From Calothrix sp. NIES-4105 (lineage in GTDB: Bacteria > Cyanobacteriota > Cyanobacteriia > Cyanobacteriales > Nostocaceae), in NCBI RefSeq assembly GCF_002368415.1, contig NZ_AP018290.1:1615470-1679469 (forward strand): a stretch of 64,000 bases of DNA. Direction: 5' to 3'. Made by a program: the position numbers and the translations under genes. Below are positions 52,375 to 62,238 of the stretch, piece after piece. Numbering within the stretch: the first letter of the stretch is position 1; every line of letters begins with the position of its first letter. The notes under the pieces were generated by a model. It had not been told where the DNA came from. It saw only the letters and a program-made list of their open reading frames with translations, and ran no database searches.

Positions 52375-53880
52375 TTACATATCGTAACCAAATAAGTTTG
52401 GGTTAACTTCTCCTAACTCTAAGTCACCCAAACCATATTCAGCCCAACGTCTTTCGACCATTGCAGCAATATCTGGGTCGGACTCTAACGGCGCCCCCCA
52501 TTCGTGTTCTGTTTCGGGTGGTATTTTTGTAGTAGCGTCGATACCCATGCGTCCACCTAAACCTAGTTTTTCACTAGCGAAGTCTAAAGTGTCAAATGGA
52601 GTGTTGGGTAAAATAAAGACATCGCGCGTGGGGTCTACTTTGGAACTTATTGCCCACACAACTTGACGGGGGTCGCGGATATTTATATCTTTATCTACCA
52701 CAATTACAAATTTAGTGTATGTAAATTGTGGCAGCGCACTCCAAAAAGCTAATGCGGCACGACGCGCTTGTCCTGGGTATGCTTTATCTATAGATATAAC
52801 TGCCGCTTTGTAACTCAATGCTTCCATCGGCAGGAAGAAATCTACAATTTCCGAAACTTGTTGGCGCAAAATTGGGGTATATATACGGTTGAGCGCAATA
52901 GCCATCATTGCTTCTTCCTTTGGTGGGCGCCCGCTAAATGTAGTTAAATAAATAGGGTCTTTGCGATGCGTCATGCATTGAAAACGCACTAACGGAGAAT
53001 CTTCAACACCACCGTAATATCCCATATGGTCGCCAAATGGTCCATCGGGTAGCATCTCACCTGGTGTAATTGTACCTTCAAGAACTATTTCTGAATCCGC
53101 AGGAACTTCTAAATCTACCGTTTTACATTTAGCTAAACTTACACCACTACCACCATACAAACCAGCAAATAACCATTCTGATAAATCTACAGGTATGGGG
53201 GTTGCTGCTGCCATGATAATTAATGGGTCTACACCAAGCGCTATTGCAACCTCTAACTTTTTACCACGTTCGGCTGCTTTGCGTAAATGACGGGCGCCTC
53301 CTCTTACTGATAACCAGTGTACAGTCATTGTATTCTTGGATTGTAGCTGCAAACGATACACACCTACATTGGGAACACCTGTTTCACAATCCTTTGTAAT
53401 TACCAACCCAAGCGTAATTATCTTACCCGCATCTCCTGGATACGGTCGTATCATAGGTATCTGATTTAAATCTAAATCATCACCTTGTAAAACTACTTGC
53501 TGACATGCTGGGAAAAAGTCACGTCCAGGTTTTGCTTTGACAACATCAAATAATACTTTACCAAAGTCGATTGCTTGGGATATTTTTTTTGGTGGTTTTG
53601 GTTGCTGCAACATTGCGAGCTTTTTCCCTAAGTCTTCTAACTCTAGGGGATGCTCCATATTCATTGCCCAACATATACGCTCTACTGTTCCCATTAAATT
53701 TACTGCAACCGGGAAAGCGGCGCCTTTGACGTTCTCAAATATTAAACCTGGGCCACCTTTTGCAAGCATTCGGTTGGAAATCTCAGCAATTTCTAAATTT
53801 GGGTCAACGGTCGTGGTAATTCGCCGTAATTGACCCCGTTCTTCTAATATTTTGATAAATCCACGTAAATCGCGTGCCAT
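52375..53880 (-). CDS. ubiD: UbiD family decarboxylase
   Basis: 501 residues, ATG at 53880. MARDLRGFIKILEERGQLRR at the start, LIFENVKGAAFPVAVNLMGT, LSVRGGARHLRKAAERGKKL, PDGPFGDHMGYYGGVEDSPL and FILPNTPFDTLDFASEKLG are UbiD signatures; the prenylated-FMN and acid residues lie in these blocks. In cyanobacteria the enzyme decarboxylates a hydroxybenzoate-type intermediate, probably in plastoquinone synthesis. It needs the prenyl transferase UbiX, not seen in the window. Confidence 0.93.
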   Translation of the reverse strand: MARDLRGFIKILEERGQLRRITTTVDPNLEIAEISNRMLAKGGPGLIFENVKGAAFPVAVNLMGTVERICWAMNMEHPLELEDLGKKLAMLQQPKPPKKISQAIDFGKVLFDVVKAKPGRDFFPACQQVVLQGDDLDLNQIPMIRPYPGDAGKIITLGLVITKDCETGVPNVGVYRLQLQSKNTMTVHWLSVRGGARHLRKAAERGKKLEVAIALGVDPLIIMAAATPIPVDLSEWLFAGLYGGSGVSLAKCKTVDLEVPADSEIVLEGTITPGEMLPDGPFGDHMGYYGGVEDSPLVRFQCMTHRKDPIYLTTFSGRPPKEEAMMAIALNRIYTPILRQQVSEIVDFFLPMEALSYKAAVISIDKAYPGQARRAALAFWSALPQFTYTKFVIVVDKDINIRDPRQVVWAISSKVDPTRDVFILPNTPFDTLDFASEKLGLGGRMGIDATTKIPPETEHEWGAPLESDPDIAAMVERRWAEYGLGDLELGEVNPNLFGYDM

Positions 53881-54149
53881 TCTACTGATATTCCAATAAT
53901 TAAGAATCGTTAAGCGCTATTTATATTATCGGTCTTTCGGCAACGGATGACTCTAGGATGTAACGGATAGGTTGTTTTATATAAAAATATTTTATTTAAT
54001 ACCAATAAATCATACAAGCTTGTAGCACAGGCATACGAACTGTGTGGTTTTTCAGGCTTGCAATACTAAAAATTAAAGTCATTATTTTTACCACAGAGAC
54101 TTATAGGACACAGAGAGGGGAGCTAGCGATTCTGTAGATCAATCTATTT

Positions 54150-54370
54150 CTTGGATTATTCTTATCGTTTAGAGGTATTTAGTAACTCAGCTGAATCTCT
54201 CAACGCAGAAGCTCGTGAGCAGCAATTAGCATCTTTTGTATGCCAAATATGAAAAAGCAATGCAAAATGAAAATCATGCGGATGCCAGCCTTTTAGAGGT
54301 AAGAGCCGCGCAGGCTTTTTGAAGAAGCAGAAGCAATCATCGTAGTTATTCGAGAGCAAACAAATGGATA
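54150..54370 (+). pseudogene. Decayed small gene before the 68-residue hypothetical
   Basis: Three frames in turn read LEVFSNSAESLNAEAREQQL, YAKYEKAMQNENHADASLLE VRAAQAF and FEEAEAIIVVIREQTNG, the last ending in TAG that overlaps the ATG of the next gene. At least two frameshifts. The helical content resembles its neighbour. The spacer before it (53881-54150) holds nothing recognised. Confidence 0.5.
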
Positions 54371-54570
54371 GAGAACAGTTACTAAGCATTGCCGCAGAAG
54401 TTAAAGACTTTAGCAGCAGGGCAATAGAGTTAATTCGACAAGGGAAATATGTCGAGGGTCACTCTTTGATGCGTCAAGCAGTTGAAGCTGGTAAAAGGTC
54501 GCACGCTTTGATTAAAGAAGGTCAAATTCAGCAAACTCTACAAGCTTTAGAAAAAATGCATCAAAAATAA
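54364..54570 (+). CDS. Small helical hypothetical protein
   Basis: 68 residues (REQLLSIAAEVKDFSSRAIE, LIRQGKYVEGHSLMRQAVEA), fully helical with a TPR-like pattern. Its start overlaps the stop of a decayed upstream gene, indicating an old two-gene operon. Function unknown. Confidence 0.55.
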   Translation: MDREQLLSIAAEVKDFSSRAIELIRQGKYVEGHSLMRQAVEAGKRSHALIKEGQIQQTLQALEKMHQK

Positions 54571-54800
54571 ATTAATCGGAAATTAGGTAATGGCGCCAAA
54601 TAAAGCTGCAAAGTATCTGATGAAAGATAGAAGCGTTGCATGTAGTGAGAATATGTTGCTATCGCTACGCTGTTCAATTTTTGCTGTTTTAAGGTGCCAA
54701 TTTATTGCTTGCGTGCGTGGGCTTGGATGGAATAGCTTGGATCACATCTTGCACCATCAGCTTATTGAGAATAAAAGAGCTTGTAATGCTTATTGTTACG

Positions 54801-55083
54801 TAGGGTGGGCACTGCCAGCCCTTTCAACTTGAACATTTGTACTAAAATATTGACTTAAAATACGTGTTCAATTAACCTCCTAGCAACAAGACTTGCAGCA
54901 TATTCTTCAAAAAAATGAACAATTTTTTGGGCGCCATATTGAACATTTTTGATATGCTCTCGTAATTAAATTGGGTGGTTAACTAAAAAACCTACTTTGT
55001 GGGTGACGCAAGAATAAGGGTTTCAGGCGCAAAATTCGTAGTACTCTAGTTCGCGCCATCAAGGGCTGGCACTGCCCACCTTA
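54801..55083. mobile_element. MITE-like element with 20-bp terminal inverted repeats
   Basis: GGTGGGCACTGCCAGCCCTT (54804-54823) and the reverse complement of 55061-55080 agree at 19 of 20 positions. They bound about 240 bp of noncoding AT-rich DNA. TA lies just outside each end (TAG left, TTA right). No transposase inside. The ends resemble other GTAGGGTGG-type cyanobacterial repeats. The surrounding 54571-55218 holds no gene. Confidence 0.5.
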
Positions 55084-55218
55084 CCATTATTGAGAAGGTG
55101 CAAGATGTAAGTTGGCCTAAATTTGCGCTAAATTGACTTCGTAATCATTAGCAATTATCAATATTCTCCGTTATTAAAGTTTGCAGTTTGGTAAAGGAAG
55201 AAATATCTCTAAAAACCA

Positions 55219-55245
55219 CAAAACCCTTACAGTGTAAGGGTTTTG
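55219..55245 (-). terminator. Terminator downstream of tRNA-Val
   Basis: CAAAACCCTTAC and GTAAGGGTTTTG form a 12-bp perfect stem with a 3-base loop; read on the minus strand it is followed by TGGTTTTT, and it lies seven bases after the tRNA 3' end. Confidence 0.75.
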
Positions 55246-55251
55246 ATTTCA

Positions 55252-55324
<73 letters not shown>

Positions 55325-55623
55325 GTGTTTTTATCGCCAGAATTAAATATAGCAAAGCCTTTTTATTTTTGCAAGTGTTTTTTAAAACTTTTTTGGCAAT
55401 GTGGTAAATAGTGGTAAGTTATGTTTTTTTGCAGCCAGTTTGGGTAATATACTTATCGAACATATCCCGGACAGGCGCCGATGCTACTCCTGAATATTAC
55501 TTAACTTAAGCGTTAAAAAGTATATTTATGTTGGGTTTTCCAAAGCCTCCACCCAACCTACTAGCTCTACTCCTAACTCCTAACTGACTCAGCACTCAGC
55601 ACTTTCTACTCAGCACTCTTTTT
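55325..55623. other. Spacer between tRNA-Val and DUF2227 gene
   Basis: About 300 bp without a gene. Short iterated phrases near 55565-55615 (CTCCTAACTCC, GACTCAGCACTCAGCACTTT) resemble simple tandem repeats immediately before the next start. A tRNA promoter must lie at the left of it on the minus strand. Confidence 0.35.
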
Positions 55624-56220
55624 ATGCCTTCAGGTCGGACTCATGACCGTATTACAATTTGGGGTTTACCTGTTATCGTCGGCGCCACTTTTTGGCAAAC
55701 GCGCAACGGTAATATTACGCTGCTTATTGCTACGGGGTTTATGTTGGGTGGGTTGATGTTTGGGCCTGACTTAGATATATATTCGGTGCAGTATCAACGT
55801 TGGGGATGGTTCAAGTGGATTTGGCTACCGTATCAAAAGAGTCTCCGTCATCGGTCGTTCTTATCGCATGGCCCCATTATTGGTACGGCATTACGAGTGC
55901 TTTACTTTACAACCTTACTAAGTTTTATTACAGTTATTATTTTATTAATTGCTGATAAAAGCGGTTCTGTAACACTCAACTGGCATACTTTGGGTGATAG
56001 CATCGCTAACACAGTAGTTATTCACAAAGCCCAATTTTTAGCTTTGTTTCTCGGTTTAGAGTTCGGCGCCATGAGTCATTATCTCAGCGATTGGACGGGT
56101 TCCACTTACAAACGCATCAAAAAACAAGGAATTCGCCAATATTTAAACGGACTAGCAAATAATGTCAAAATTAAGAAACGTAAACGAGTAGTCAGAAAGC
56201 GAAAAGTCAAAAGCAAATAA
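55624..56220 (+). CDS. DUF2227 putative metal-binding membrane protein
   Basis: 198 residues. MPSGRTHDRITIW at the start, FGPDLDIYSVQYQRWGWFKW, then SLRHRSFLSHGPIIGT and GAMSHYLSDWTGS supply the conserved His and Asp residues of DUF2227 (HD...DLD...H-R-x-x-x-H-G...H-x-x-D). Four membrane helices and a strongly basic tail (KKRKRVVRKRKVKSK). Function unknown; metal binding is assumed from the conserved residues. Confidence 0.85.
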   Translation: MPSGRTHDRITIWGLPVIVGATFWQTRNGNITLLIATGFMLGGLMFGPDLDIYSVQYQRWGWFKWIWLPYQKSLRHRSFLSHGPIIGTALRVLYFTTLLSFITVIILLIADKSGSVTLNWHTLGDSIANTVVIHKAQFLALFLGLEFGAMSHYLSDWTGSTYKRIKKQGIRQYLNGLANNVKIKKRKRVVRKRKVKSK

Positions 56221-56271
56221 AATACCTCCCTCTCTGTGTCCTCTGCGCCTAATAAGGTAAAAAAGTAAAAT

Positions 56272-57078
56272 ATGACTATGAACGAAAATCTCAAAGCATT
56301 GCAAGAACTCATTGACGTAGTAGCAAAACTCCGTAACCCCAATGGTGGTTGTCCGTGGGACTTGGAACAAACACCCCAAACCTTAACACCCTATATAATC
56401 GAAGAAGCATATGAAACAATAGATGCAATTAAAAGTGGTGACAAAAACGCTATTGCTGAAGAACTCGGAGATTTACTATTACAAGTAGTATTACAAGCGC
56501 AAATAGCTAGCGAACACGGAGATTTCTCCTTAAAAGAAATTGCAGAGGGTATTTCACAAAAGCTAATTCGGCGCCATCCACATGTATTTGATAGCACTTC
56601 AGTGCTAAGTGTAGATGAAGTGCGGCAAAATTGGGAACAAATAAAAGCTGCTGAAAAAGGACAATCTGCTCAGGAACAAGCTTTACTCAGTACAAAACTA
56701 GATAAATACACTAAAAAACTACCACCTCTAACAGCAGCGATGAAAATTTCTCAAAAAGCCGCTGAAGCTGGGTTTGAATGGGAAGATATTGATGGAGTTT
56801 GGGAAAAGTTCGCAGAAGAACTTGATGAATTTAAACAAGCTTTAGCGCACGAAACACCTCAACACCAAGAAGCAGAATTTGGAGATGTGCTATTTTCACT
56901 CGTACAACTCGCGCGCTGGAATAATATCGACCCAGCAGAAGCATTACAAGGAACAAATCAACGCTTCATTCAAAGACTCAAGAAAATGGAAGCGTTTGCC
57001 GACCGTCCACTTAACGAGTATACCTTGGCAGAATTAGAAGCACTTTGGCAACGCGCGAAAAAAGAATTATTTCCCTAA
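56272..57078 (+). CDS. mazG: Nucleoside triphosphate pyrophosphohydrolase MazG
   Basis: 268 residues with two tandem MazG domains. The first has the start NGGCPWDLEQTPQTLTPYII, metal-binding EEAYE and EELGDLLLQVVLQAQIA; the second has FAEELDEFKQALAHETPQ and EAEFGDVLFSLVQLARW. The enzyme hydrolyses (d)NTPs to monophosphates, cleaning the pool or affecting ppGpp-linked survival. Its 3' end overlaps the convergent proC by 12 bp. Confidence 0.95.
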   Translation: MTMNENLKALQELIDVVAKLRNPNGGCPWDLEQTPQTLTPYIIEEAYETIDAIKSGDKNAIAEELGDLLLQVVLQAQIASEHGDFSLKEIAEGISQKLIRRHPHVFDSTSVLSVDEVRQNWEQIKAAEKGQSAQEQALLSTKLDKYTKKLPPLTAAMKISQKAAEAGFEWEDIDGVWEKFAEELDEFKQALAHETPQHQEAEFGDVLFSLVQLARWNNIDPAEALQGTNQRFIQRLKKMEAFADRPLNEYTLAELEALWQRAKKELFP

Positions 57079-57879
57079 CTCTTGCGAACGGTTAGTAGCT
57101 GCTTTAACTGCTTGAATTAATGCAGAACGAAATGCTGCTTTCTCTAACTCAGCTATTCCAGCAATAGTTGTTCCACCTGGACTTGTTACCCGGTCTTTCA
57201 ACTCGGCTGGATGAAGTTTGGTTTCTTGTAATAATGTTGCTGTACCTAGTACTGTTTGTAATGCTAATTGCTGGGCAACTGAACGTGGTAAACCTGATGC
57301 AACACCTCCATCTGCAAGCGCTTCCACCATTAATGCCACATACGCAGGTCCACTTCCCGATAACCCGGTAACAGCATCCATCAAATTCTCAGAAACTTCT
57401 ACTACTTCCCCTACCGCTGAAAATAACTGACGTGCTTTCTCCAAATGATGCGGCTGAGTATTTTTACCTGCACAAATTGCCGTAATTCCGGCGCCTACTG
57501 TTGCAGGAGTATTTGGCATCGCCCGGACTACTGGTAAATCTACAAAGGCAGCTTCTAACTGTTCTAATGTTACTCCTGCCAAAATTGATACAATCAAAGG
57601 AAAATGACTTTGACCGATGACACTAGAAAGTTCCTGCGTTATAGTAGTAAATACCTGGGGCTTAATAGCTAAAAAAATAACATATTCAGTTGTGCTAAAC
57701 ACTTCAGTGTTTTCCTTAATAACCTTTACTGAATATTTTTCTGCAAGAAATTCTCGCCGTGCTGAAGACGGCTCACTAACGATGATTTCTGATGATTTAT
57801 AAATATTTTCATTGATTAGACGGGATAACAGCGCTTCTCCCATTACCCCGCCACCGATTAAGCCAAATTTCACTGACAA
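57067..57879 (-). CDS. proC: Pyrroline-5-carboxylate reductase
   Basis: 270 residues. N-terminal NAD(P)-binding FGLIGGGVMGEALL, AIKPQ near 74, MPNTPATVGAGITAI near 122, and the C-terminal family signatures LSGSGPAYVALMVEALADGG and VTSPGGTTIAGI. It reduces P5C to proline. The start is TTG at 57879 or GTG at 57873; no ATG is available nearby. Part of the cyanobacterial pipX-pipY-sepF-proC neighbourhood. Confidence 0.95.
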   Translation of the reverse strand: MSVKFGLIGGGVMGEALLSRLINENIYKSSEIIVSEPSSARREFLAEKYSVKVIKENTEVFSTTEYVIFLAIKPQVFTTITQELSSVIGQSHFPLIVSILAGVTLEQLEAAFVDLPVVRAMPNTPATVGAGITAICAGKNTQPHHLEKARQLFSAVGEVVEVSENLMDAVTGLSGSGPAYVALMVEALADGGVASGLPRSVAQQLALQTVLGTATLLQETKLHPAELKDRVTSPGGTTIAGIAELEKAAFRSALIQAVKAATNRSQELGK

Positions 57880-58029
57880 GTCGAATTCACCCTAATAATA
57901 TTTAACACAATTTGGATAAATAATATCCTTTCTACTATCAGAAAGAATAATATTGCAAGGATTTTTAACCTATCTCTTATTAAACCCTGGCGCCCAAATT
58001 TGTTTTTTACATTAACTTATTCTATTATC

Positions 58030-58632
58030 TTACTGCGCCATACGAGTTGGCTCAGTTCCCCATGTTTGAGTTTGGTTTGTAGAAGGTGTGCGAGTTGGAC
58101 GCGCGGGATGTTGAGGCACTTCGTGTAACACTCCACCTTGAGTGCTAACTTGTACACAACTTGGTGTAAACAAGAAAATGCTTTCACCAATACGTTCTTG
58201 ATGTCCATCAAGCGCGTAAGTTCCACCTGCCACAAAATCTACTGCTCGTTGTGCTTGGTCTGGATCCATAATTGTTAAATTCAATACTACCGATTTACGC
58301 TCACGTAGTGCTTGAATCGCTTGGGGCATTTCTTCAAAAGTCCGTGGCTCAAGCACTAACACTTCTGAAATTCCATTTAAAGCTCCGGGCATACCTATTA
58401 CATTATTCATTGTTTTTGCACCTGCTACACCAGTATTCATTGTAGTCGCGGTTTCACGCCAGCGTCCATTATTAGCTGTTGCTTCTGGTTGAGGTGGTGC
58501 GGGTTGCGGTGGATTTTGCTCTTGGTAGATGTTCTGATAATTATCGTTATCAACTTCTTCGTAGTACTCGTACTCTTCGACTGGTTCGTTTAAACCAACG
58601 AAGTCTTTTAATTTGGTGAATATGTTGTTCAT
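58030..58632 (-). CDS. sepF: Cell division protein SepF (Cdv2)
   Basis: 200 residues. N-terminal amphipathic membrane-binding helix ([14 protein letters not shown]), an acidic Tyr-rich and Pro/Gln-rich linker, and a C-terminal SepF domain ([60 protein letters not shown]). SepF tethers FtsZ to the membrane and bundles it. It lies between yggS/pipY and proC as in other cyanobacteria. Confidence 0.93.
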   Translation of the reverse strand: MNNIFTKLKDFVGLNEPVEEYEYYEEVDNDNYQNIYQEQNPPQPAPPQPEATANNGRWRETATTMNTGVAGAKTMNNVIGMPGALNGISEVLVLEPRTFEEMPQAIQALRERKSVVLNLTIMDPDQAQRAVDFVAGGTYALDGHQERIGESIFLFTPSCVQVSTQGGVLHEVPQHPARPTRTPSTNQTQTWGTEPTRMAQ

Positions 58633-59073
58633 TTTGACACGCTCCTGGTACTCAATACCTTGACTTTGATGATAAAAATCGCTCGTTCACAATTTTTACC
58701 AAATTTTTCTGCACAGACAATTTAAGAATTCTACCGTCATTTGTAACATCTATCACGCATAAATAAAAATTATGAACCTACGCTTTAACGTTAGAACACA
58801 TTTTTATACGTAACAATGAGTCAAGATTATATCTTAAGTAGTCCACGAAGAAAAGTTTCCTTCGACCCATATTTTATATAGGCACACATTTGTAAATACT
58901 ATATTTCGACTACTTTAGTGAATCAGCATCTGTATTTTTTTTTTACGTATCAAATTACCTCAGTACAAGCTGAACCTTTTGTAACGTAATACTACGCTAC
59001 GCCTTATCCAACATTGTTTCAATGCTTGTAGCATTTGTCTCGACTCGCTCTCAGCGTGTGTATAGATTGCTAA
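58633..59073. other. 441-bp spacer between pipY and sepF
   Basis: AT-rich, no open frame of note. It presumably carries the sepF promoter on the minus strand, which I cannot place. A short GC-rich phrase near 58990-59020 (ACTACGCTACGCC) shows nothing specific. Confidence 0.4.
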
Positions 59074-59742
59074 CTAAGAGCGGATGCCAAATAGAATGGT
59101 TCCCAATCGAATCATTGTGGCGCCTGCTTTGATCGCAAGTTCGTAATCACTTGACATTCCCATTGAAAGCTGTTCTAGGTGTATGTTTGACCAATTTTGA
59201 GCATTAATTTTTTCTGCTAATTCACGGGTTTTGTTAAATACTTCTAAAGTTTGTATTTCATCTAACCCTAAAGGAGGTATTGTCATTAAACCTTGACATT
59301 GTAAACTTTTACAATCGTTTAATAAGGGTAATTCTTCAAGTAACTGTGGAATATTCCAGCCAGATTTATTAGGGTCAGGAAGAATTTTGACCTGCAAGCA
59401 GACGCGCGGGTTAAGGTTCATTGTGGAGGCGAGTTGGTTGAGACGTTGAGCAATCGTCAGGTTATCAACCGAATGAATCCATTGAAAAAGCTCAAGGGCT
59501 TTTTTGGCTTTGTTGCTTTGTAGGCGCCCGATAAAGTGCCAGGTAATATCAGGTAAATCATGGAGTGAGTCTTGCTTTGCAGTAGCTTCTTGGATGCGAC
59601 TTTCTCCAAAATCGCGAATTCCTGCGGCGTAAGCGATGCGTATTACCTCCGCAGGAACTGTTTTTGTGACTGCGATTAATCGAACTTGAGCGGGTAACTG
59701 GGAACGAATTTGGTTGATGCGGTCGTGGTATGGGTTGCTCAT
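59074..59742 (-). CDS. pipY: YggS family PLP homeostasis protein (PipY)
   Basis: 222 residues. The PLP-lysine motif VRLIAVTKTVPAEVIRIAY (about 20-38), FGESRIQEA, WHFIGRLQSNK and the C-terminal LSMGMSSDYELAIKAGATMI RLGTILFG are PLPBP/YggS signatures. These proteins bind PLP without known catalysis and balance vitamin B6 and amino/keto acid pools. In cyanobacteria the gene follows pipX, here with a 47-bp gap, hence the name pipY. Confidence 0.95.
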   Translation of the reverse strand: MSNPYHDRINQIRSQLPAQVRLIAVTKTVPAEVIRIAYAAGIRDFGESRIQEATAKQDSLHDLPDITWHFIGRLQSNKAKKALELFQWIHSVDNLTIAQRLNQLASTMNLNPRVCLQVKILPDPNKSGWNIPQLLEELPLLNDCKSLQCQGLMTIPPLGLDEIQTLEVFNKTRELAEKINAQNWSNIHLEQLSMGMSSDYELAIKAGATMIRLGTILFGIRS

Positions 59743-59789
59743 ATGCGCGCGGTTTTGGGTGAAGAGCGCGGGTTATTAATTAGTGGGTA

Positions 59790-60068
59790 TTAATTAAAAG
59801 TGCGCTGAAAAACACTTTGAAGCTGATTGTATTCTTCTGAAGAACCAGAACGGCGCAAAGTACGCAAACGATTTTCAAGCATCATGCGCGCTTCAGTGCG
59901 TCCAATTGACTGGAACTTCATATTTTTAGCTTCGACAGTGACTATAAAGAATAGACGCTGGGCATAAAGTGTTGTAAAAAGCTCTTGGTTATCATCTACG
60001 AGGCTAATTCGGTAGAGTAAACCCCAAGTTGGATGATTTATATAAGTTTCTGGGCTATCTGAGTTCAT
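59790..60068 (-). CDS. pipX: PII-interacting protein PipX
   Basis: 92 residues. Tudor-like N-terminal domain (YINHPTWGLLYRISLVDDNQ, ELFTTLYAQRLFFIVTVEA) followed by two C-terminal helices (GRTEARMMLENRLRTLRR, YNQLQSVFQRTF). PipX is a cyanobacterial coactivator of NtcA and a partner of PII, linking 2-oxoglutarate levels to nitrogen gene expression. Co-transcribed with pipY. Confidence 0.96.
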   Translation of the reverse strand: MNSDSPETYINHPTWGLLYRISLVDDNQELFTTLYAQRLFFIVTVEAKNMKFQSIGRTEARMMLENRLRTLRRSGSSEEYNQLQSVFQRTFN

Positions 60069-60186
60069 CGAGTGCCGTTACTTTTTTTGTACATATAACC
60101 TTTTCTCTATCTTTAACGAAAATTCAGCCTAATTATTACCATATTTTGCTGGAAGATTTGCTTAAAATCATATACTTGGGGATTGT

Positions 60187-60585
60187 TTATGTTCCTGGTG
60201 CTACAAAAATAGCAGTAGCGGTGGCATAATCTCCATCATGGCTTAAACTGAGTTGACAATAGTTATCTAGCTCCCATTTTGCAACAATTTCTAGAGCGTT
60301 GTTATGCAACACAACAAATGGAACGCCTTTTGGATGACGGCAAATTTCTACATCAGTATAGCTAATTCCCCGCCATCCTGTGCCTAAAGCTTTGACAACG
60401 GCTTCTTTAGCTGCCCAACGTCCAGCTAGTTTGTTTATTGCCATGCGAGTGATTTCATTACTGAGTCCACAGCTTTGCTGTTCGTTAGGTGTGTACACAC
60501 GCTGCAAGAAGCGGTTGCCAAAGCGTGTTACTAATGCTTGTATTCTTGGGATGTATACTATATCGGTTCCTACTCGGATAGACAT
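60187..60585 (-). CDS. acpS: Holo-[acyl-carrier-protein] synthase
   Basis: 132 residues. RVGTDIVYIPRIQAL at the start with the metal-binding Asp, RVYTPNEQQSC, and AGRWAAKEAVVKALGTGWRG ISYTDVEI are AcpS signatures. The enzyme moves phosphopantetheine from CoA to acyl carrier proteins. It could serve fatty acid synthesis and perhaps the ACP of the FAAL fusion. Confidence 0.95.
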   Translation of the reverse strand: MSIRVGTDIVYIPRIQALVTRFGNRFLQRVYTPNEQQSCGLSNEITRMAINKLAGRWAAKEAVVKALGTGWRGISYTDVEICRHPKGVPFVVLHNNALEIVAKWELDNYCQLSLSHDGDYATATAIFVAPGT

Positions 60586-60609
60586 TGAGATTTTGGATTT
60601 TGGATTTTG

Positions 60610-60712
60610 TCGGGTGTTGGAGAGGTTGTGTGGGGAGGGCGGGGAGGGCGGGGGAGGGCGGGTTTACTAGATATTAAATACTGTTTTAGGTTATTTGTTA
60701 ACCCGCCCTTAC
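60610..60712. repeat. G-rich iterated repeat and long inverted repeat
   Basis: Tandem GGGGAGGGCGGGGAGGGCG units at 60632-60661, the last forming a 9-bp stem GGGCGGGTT (60656-60664) with AACCCGCCC (60700-60708) around a 35-base loop. Placed at the 3' end of the TrpE/PabB-family gene and upstream of acpS, so it may act as a terminator for the former. Confidence 0.55.
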
Positions 60713-60728
60713 GAGACTTTGTGTAGTG

Positions 60729-62144
60729 CTACAGGACTTTTCGTAGTGCGGTTAGTTGCGCTTCGGCTTTTGAGTGCGATTCATACCATTCTTGCTCTGG
60801 GTCACTATCGGCAACTATTCCGGCGCCAACTTGTCCCCAAACGGTATTATTGTTACCGTTGGGTGTAAGGAGTAAAGTTCGTATCAAAATGTTCAAATCT
60901 AAATTACCTCGCCAGTCGATGTAGCCTACTGAACCATAAAATAAACTGCGACGTACTGGTTCGAGTTCTTCGATAATTTCCATGCAGCGAATTTTAGGAC
61001 ATCCTGTAATCGTACCACCTGGAAACACGGCGCCGACCAAATCAACAGCATTTAAATCAGATTTTAAATTTCCGACTACATTACTAACCAAGTGCATTAC
61101 ATGACTATAGCGCTCAATAGTTAATAGTTCATCTACTTTTACAGTCCCCCACTCACAAACTCTCCCTAAGTCGTTACGTTCCAAGTCAACCAACATAATA
61201 TGTTCTGCTAGTTCTTTAGTATTATTAAGTAACTCTACAGCTAGTAATTCGTCATGTTCTGGTGTTGAACCACGTCGTCGTGTTCCAGCGATGGGACGTG
61301 TAGAGACGCGATAGGGAGCATATCCACATATTTTTCCTTCTACAAGTCTTTCTGGTGAGCAGCTAACAACTTCTCCCCAAGGGGTCTTATAGTAGCAAGC
61401 AAATGGGGAAGGATTAATTTTTTGTAGCGCTTGATATATATCCCACCCGGAAGCATTAATCTCTGTAGTAAAGCGCAGTGATAAATTTGCTTGGAAAATA
61501 TCACCCGCTTGAATGTACTTTTTAGCTTTTCGTACCGCTGTTTCATATTCGTCTTGACTAGACTGGGTGCTGAGTACTTTATGAACTAGGTTTTTTTGTG
61601 ATATTTTGTCTGCATTATTAATTTCTTGTACAAACACCGTTTCTTCAACCTTGCTTTTCATATTCTCCAAAATACTTGGCTCTGTTGCAGCAAGCCAAAG
61701 TGTTTGTTCTACATGGTCTAATACTGCAAAGCTTTCAGGTTCATACCAGTACGCAACGGGAAACGGCAAGGAGTCATCTTTATTACGTGGTAACTGTTCG
61801 ATCTCCCAAGCTAAATCATAACCTAGCCAACCTAACCAACCGCCAGTAAAAGGAAGCGATTCAGGTACAATGTTAACTTGTTCTCTTCCCTGTTGTAATA
61901 ATTCTCGTAGAAACGGTAGTATCTCTCCTAATTGAGGAGTCCACATTTGTAGCTTTCCATTACAAACTCGTGGGGCGCCTGCACAAATCGAGTAACGTGC
62001 TTGGGTATTATTGTTGTTAGGGTAGGGACTTTCGAGAAGGGTAGCGATTGTTACATCTAAGCTAGAAAGAAATAAAGTTGCAAAAATTTCTGAGCCAGTG
62101 CGATTTTTGAGCGGTTGGGAGTGCCAGTAACAATTCTGTTGCAT
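60729..62144 (-). CDS. Anthranilate / aminodeoxychorismate synthase component I family
   Basis: 471 residues from ATG at 62144; TTG at 62168 would add eight residues that do not fit, since relatives begin close to YWHSQPLKNRTGSEIF. The N-terminal part has GGWLGWLGYDLAWEIE. The chorismate-binding domain has RPIAGTRRRG, LLNNTKELAEHIMLVDLERN, ERYSHVMHLVSNVVG, GGTITGCPKIRCMEIIEELE and GAGIVADSDPEQEWYES. PIAGT rather than PIKGT leaves TrpE-like and PabB-like roles both open; gene order without a glutaminase partner does not decide. Catalytic residues are intact. Confidence 0.88.
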   Translation of the reverse strand: MQQNCYWHSQPLKNRTGSEIFATLFLSSLDVTIATLLESPYPNNNNTQARYSICAGAPRVCNGKLQMWTPQLGEILPFLRELLQQGREQVNIVPESLPFTGGWLGWLGYDLAWEIEQLPRNKDDSLPFPVAYWYEPESFAVLDHVEQTLWLAATEPSILENMKSKVEETVFVQEINNADKISQKNLVHKVLSTQSSQDEYETAVRKAKKYIQAGDIFQANLSLRFTTEINASGWDIYQALQKINPSPFACYYKTPWGEVVSCSPERLVEGKICGYAPYRVSTRPIAGTRRRGSTPEHDELLAVELLNNTKELAEHIMLVDLERNDLGRVCEWGTVKVDELLTIERYSHVMHLVSNVVGNLKSDLNAVDLVGAVFPGGTITGCPKIRCMEIIEELEPVRRSLFYGSVGYIDWRGNLDLNILIRTLLLTPNGNNNTVWGQVGAGIVADSDPEQEWYESHSKAEAQLTALRKVL

Positions 62145-62238
62145 TTTTAGTAACCAATCACCGAACAATGGAATATAGGTAGTAAAACAATTAAAGTTTG
62201 TTGCCTGCGTTTATAATTCTCTTCAATTGGTTATAGGT

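Noticed and set aside
54590..54832. 80-codon + strand frame
   Set aside because: Runs into the left end of the MITE-like element and has many Cys/His/Arg codons without pattern; judged noncoding.
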